Of a stretch of DNA of 32,979 nt, positions 31,218 to 32,979 are shown piece by piece. Under the pieces are notes generated by a model that saw only the letters and a program-made list of their open reading frames with translations, did not search any database and was not told the origin of the DNA. This DNA is from Mesotaenium endlicherianum (Eukaryota > Streptophyta > Zygnematophyceae > Zygnematales > Mesotaeniaceae). A program made the position numbers and the translations under genes. Position 1 is the first letter of the stretch. Each line of letters opens with the position of its first letter. The stretch is from NCBI GenBank assembly GCA_009602735.1, contig WELA01004336.1, positions 271,547-304,525 on the forward strand, written 5' to 3'.

Positions 31218-32955
31218 TAGATTGCGTGCATCGCTCTTCAGTTTCCCTGCTTCGCATTTTCACCTGCCTAAGTGTGCCTTTCCTCTCTCCACCTGTTTTT
31301 GACACATGTTGCGGTGCCACTTGAGCCATCATCAGCACACTACAATCAGCGCTGCGAAGGGTTCAGAAAATCTTAGCACGCTACGACTGGCATGTGCAAT
31401 GGCTCTATTTCTGGCCTTGCTGGTTCTTTTGGCTATGGAGGGCATTGCTAGGGTGGGAGCTAGAGCTTTAGCCAGCCTGCTTTGGCTGTTAGTTGACTCT
31501 ACTTGGAGGATTGATTGGATGGAGTCAAGTGAGCCTGCGTTTGTAAGTAGGTTTCTTGGAAGGTTACAGTCATCGCACACTTGAGTAAGGATTGAGACTG
31601 GGTGATTGCGAGAAAGGTGACTTTCTGAGGGCTTGACTGCCTGGGCTCGCCGAGATTGCTATGCCCGCAGTGGATTTTTAAGTAAATCATGTAACTGATA
31701 CTAGCAGCGTTTGCAACAGTGACATACATGGCTTGAGAAGTTATTTCACGAGCTTCATTCACGACTTGTTTCAAATAAGTATACATTATTGCCCGAAGCC
31801 GAGTACAATATGCTGGACCACTTCGTGCAGTGTAGATAATCATATTGCCGACTCTCAACTTCTTGAAGTGATATGCTAATGGTCAGTTTTCGGATACTAA
31901 GCTGTGACGGTGACGTTGTTTTATTTGCTCTTGGAAGTGCTTTAAGTACAGAGACAATTGTGTTCAGAGAGACCCTATTGAAACCATACCGAAGAGCAAC
32001 TTATACTTGGATGCGTAATATCGAATCGTTATCCCAAACATCAGTTTGCTTGCTTTTCTTCTGTACATACTAAGCAATCCAACTTGCCATCCAGATTATG
32101 TGGTGCCAAAGTGCAAAAAAATGACATATAGAGCTTACACTTATAGGAACTACCTCTCAAGAATATTTTCCTTAAGTTTGTCAGAGACAAGTTTATTTTG
32201 TCGCTAATAACGAGCAGTAGTTGCTCAGCTCTGTGACCTACTAGCTAGTGTGGCCAACAGTGGCTGAGCAAGCATACTCATCTAGGCTTAAGCCCTCAGG
32301 CTATATGAAACTTTGAAGCGCGTCAATGACCATCTCGTCTAATGTATCGCGCAACTACCTACCTGACAACCCTATTAAAATACCGTCCACTTCGGTTCCT
32401 GCAAATCTATGCAGCTACTATGATAGACTTGTTGCCTATAGATTGCACGAAGCCAACCCAATTTAGACATCTGCAACAGACGTGCGTGAAGAACTAACCT
32501 AGTAACTTTTCTACATCCTGCCACGCATTACTTCAGCAACTCTGGTAATAGCGAGGTAACTGTGGAAGGTGCAAGCTTCGTATCTAATTTTGAACAGTAC
32601 GCCCTCATATTCATCTAAACATCTGAGCATCTAAGCCAAAATCTCTTAGTATAGCAATAATGACTGATCCCATCATCTATTCTCTACTGTCTTAGAAAGA
32701 AAGTGGCCACTAAGAACAGGTTCTGTTCAGATGACACCAACATGACACCTCGCAGTTCAAGACAAAGACCGCGGTTCCAACAAGCATAACAAGAGAGCAC
32801 ACGACCATGTGCCAAATATGCCAGCTAGTCTTGGCACCCGCACCTCCCACCTTGCAAGAAACGCACTACAGGGCTGCCACCTGTCACCAGCCCAAGCTGG
32901 CCAAAAGGCAGCCAGCCGAGTCCAGGCTTGATAAGAGAATCTGTTATATACACAA
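31218..32955. other. 3-prime flank of the ARGLU1-like gene, no gene seen
   Basis: About 1.7 kb with only short, unsupported ORFs (the longest is 119 codons, minus, 31499-31858, without recognisable motifs). The left end is presumably the 3-prime UTR. Confidence 0.6.
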
Positions 32956-32979
32956 CCCCTCCCCCTCCCCCTCCCCCTC
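32956..32979 (+). repeat. CCCCCT hexamer repeat at the window end
   Basis: At least four units of (CCCCCT) run to the last base; it probably continues beyond the window. Confidence 0.9.

Noticed and set aside
30926..31231. Minus-strand Ser-rich ORF over the last ARGLU1 exon
   Set aside because: Shadow of the Glu/Lys/Arg-rich coding sequence on the plus strand.
31499..31858. 119-codon minus-strand ORF
   Set aside because: No motifs and composition like non-coding flank; no support as a gene.
32956..32979. Telomere repeat at the window end
   Set aside because: The unit CCCCCT is not the plant (CCCTAAA) or other telomere repeat known to me, and the tract is cut by the window.

Overview
This is nuclear DNA from a eukaryote, most likely a plant-lineage (streptophyte) genome. 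I think of a Chara-like charophyte alga, but the species call is an inference. The evidence is a TVP23/ECHIDNA gene closest in my memory to the plant proteins, an ARGLU1-type splicing-factor gene, GT-AG introns of about 0.3 to 1.8 kb, and dense chromodomain-bearing Ty3/gypsy retrotransposons with a plant-type tRNA-Met primer site. There are no operons and no CRISPR. The only N (9901) follows a poly-C tract.

Left 22 kb: retrotransposons nested in a decayed host gene. Bases 1-3812 are the 3-prime part of a gypsy element (called D): integrase, chromodomain, an extra coiled-coil ORF and a 720-bp LTR. D sits inside the gag of a second gypsy element (A; 3813-8358, ending in a 734-bp LTR). To the right, exon-like blocks of an unrecognised plus-strand gene run from 8468 to about 22083. 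They are interrupted by a solo A-family LTR (10355-11097), a full gypsy element B (11131-17709, both LTRs, PBS, PPT, gag, pol, perfect 5-bp target duplication CCCAC), and a minus-strand solo LTR C (20319-21528, target duplication GTTCC). Removing the insertions and introns gives mostly phase-consistent joins, so this looks like one gene of roughly 1000 codons, now with stops and frameshifts.

Right 11 kb: two apparently intact, divergently transcribed housekeeping genes. TVP23/ECHIDNA (minus, 27201 down to 23766) has five exons encoding 178 residues of a four-helix Golgi/TGN membrane protein. ARGLU1-like (plus, 28058 to 31217) has four exons encoding 260 residues: an RS-rich head and a Glu/Arg-rich coiled coil. 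They share an 856-bp intergenic region.

The most interesting signals are: a textbook -1 frameshift signal at the gag/pol junction of element B, with a similar stem at the same place in element A; two independent retroelement insertions 33 bp apart in one coding exon; the extra ORF downstream of the integrase in element D; an altered first catalytic residue in the D integrase; and complementary CA/GT microsatellites inside one ECHIDNA intron.
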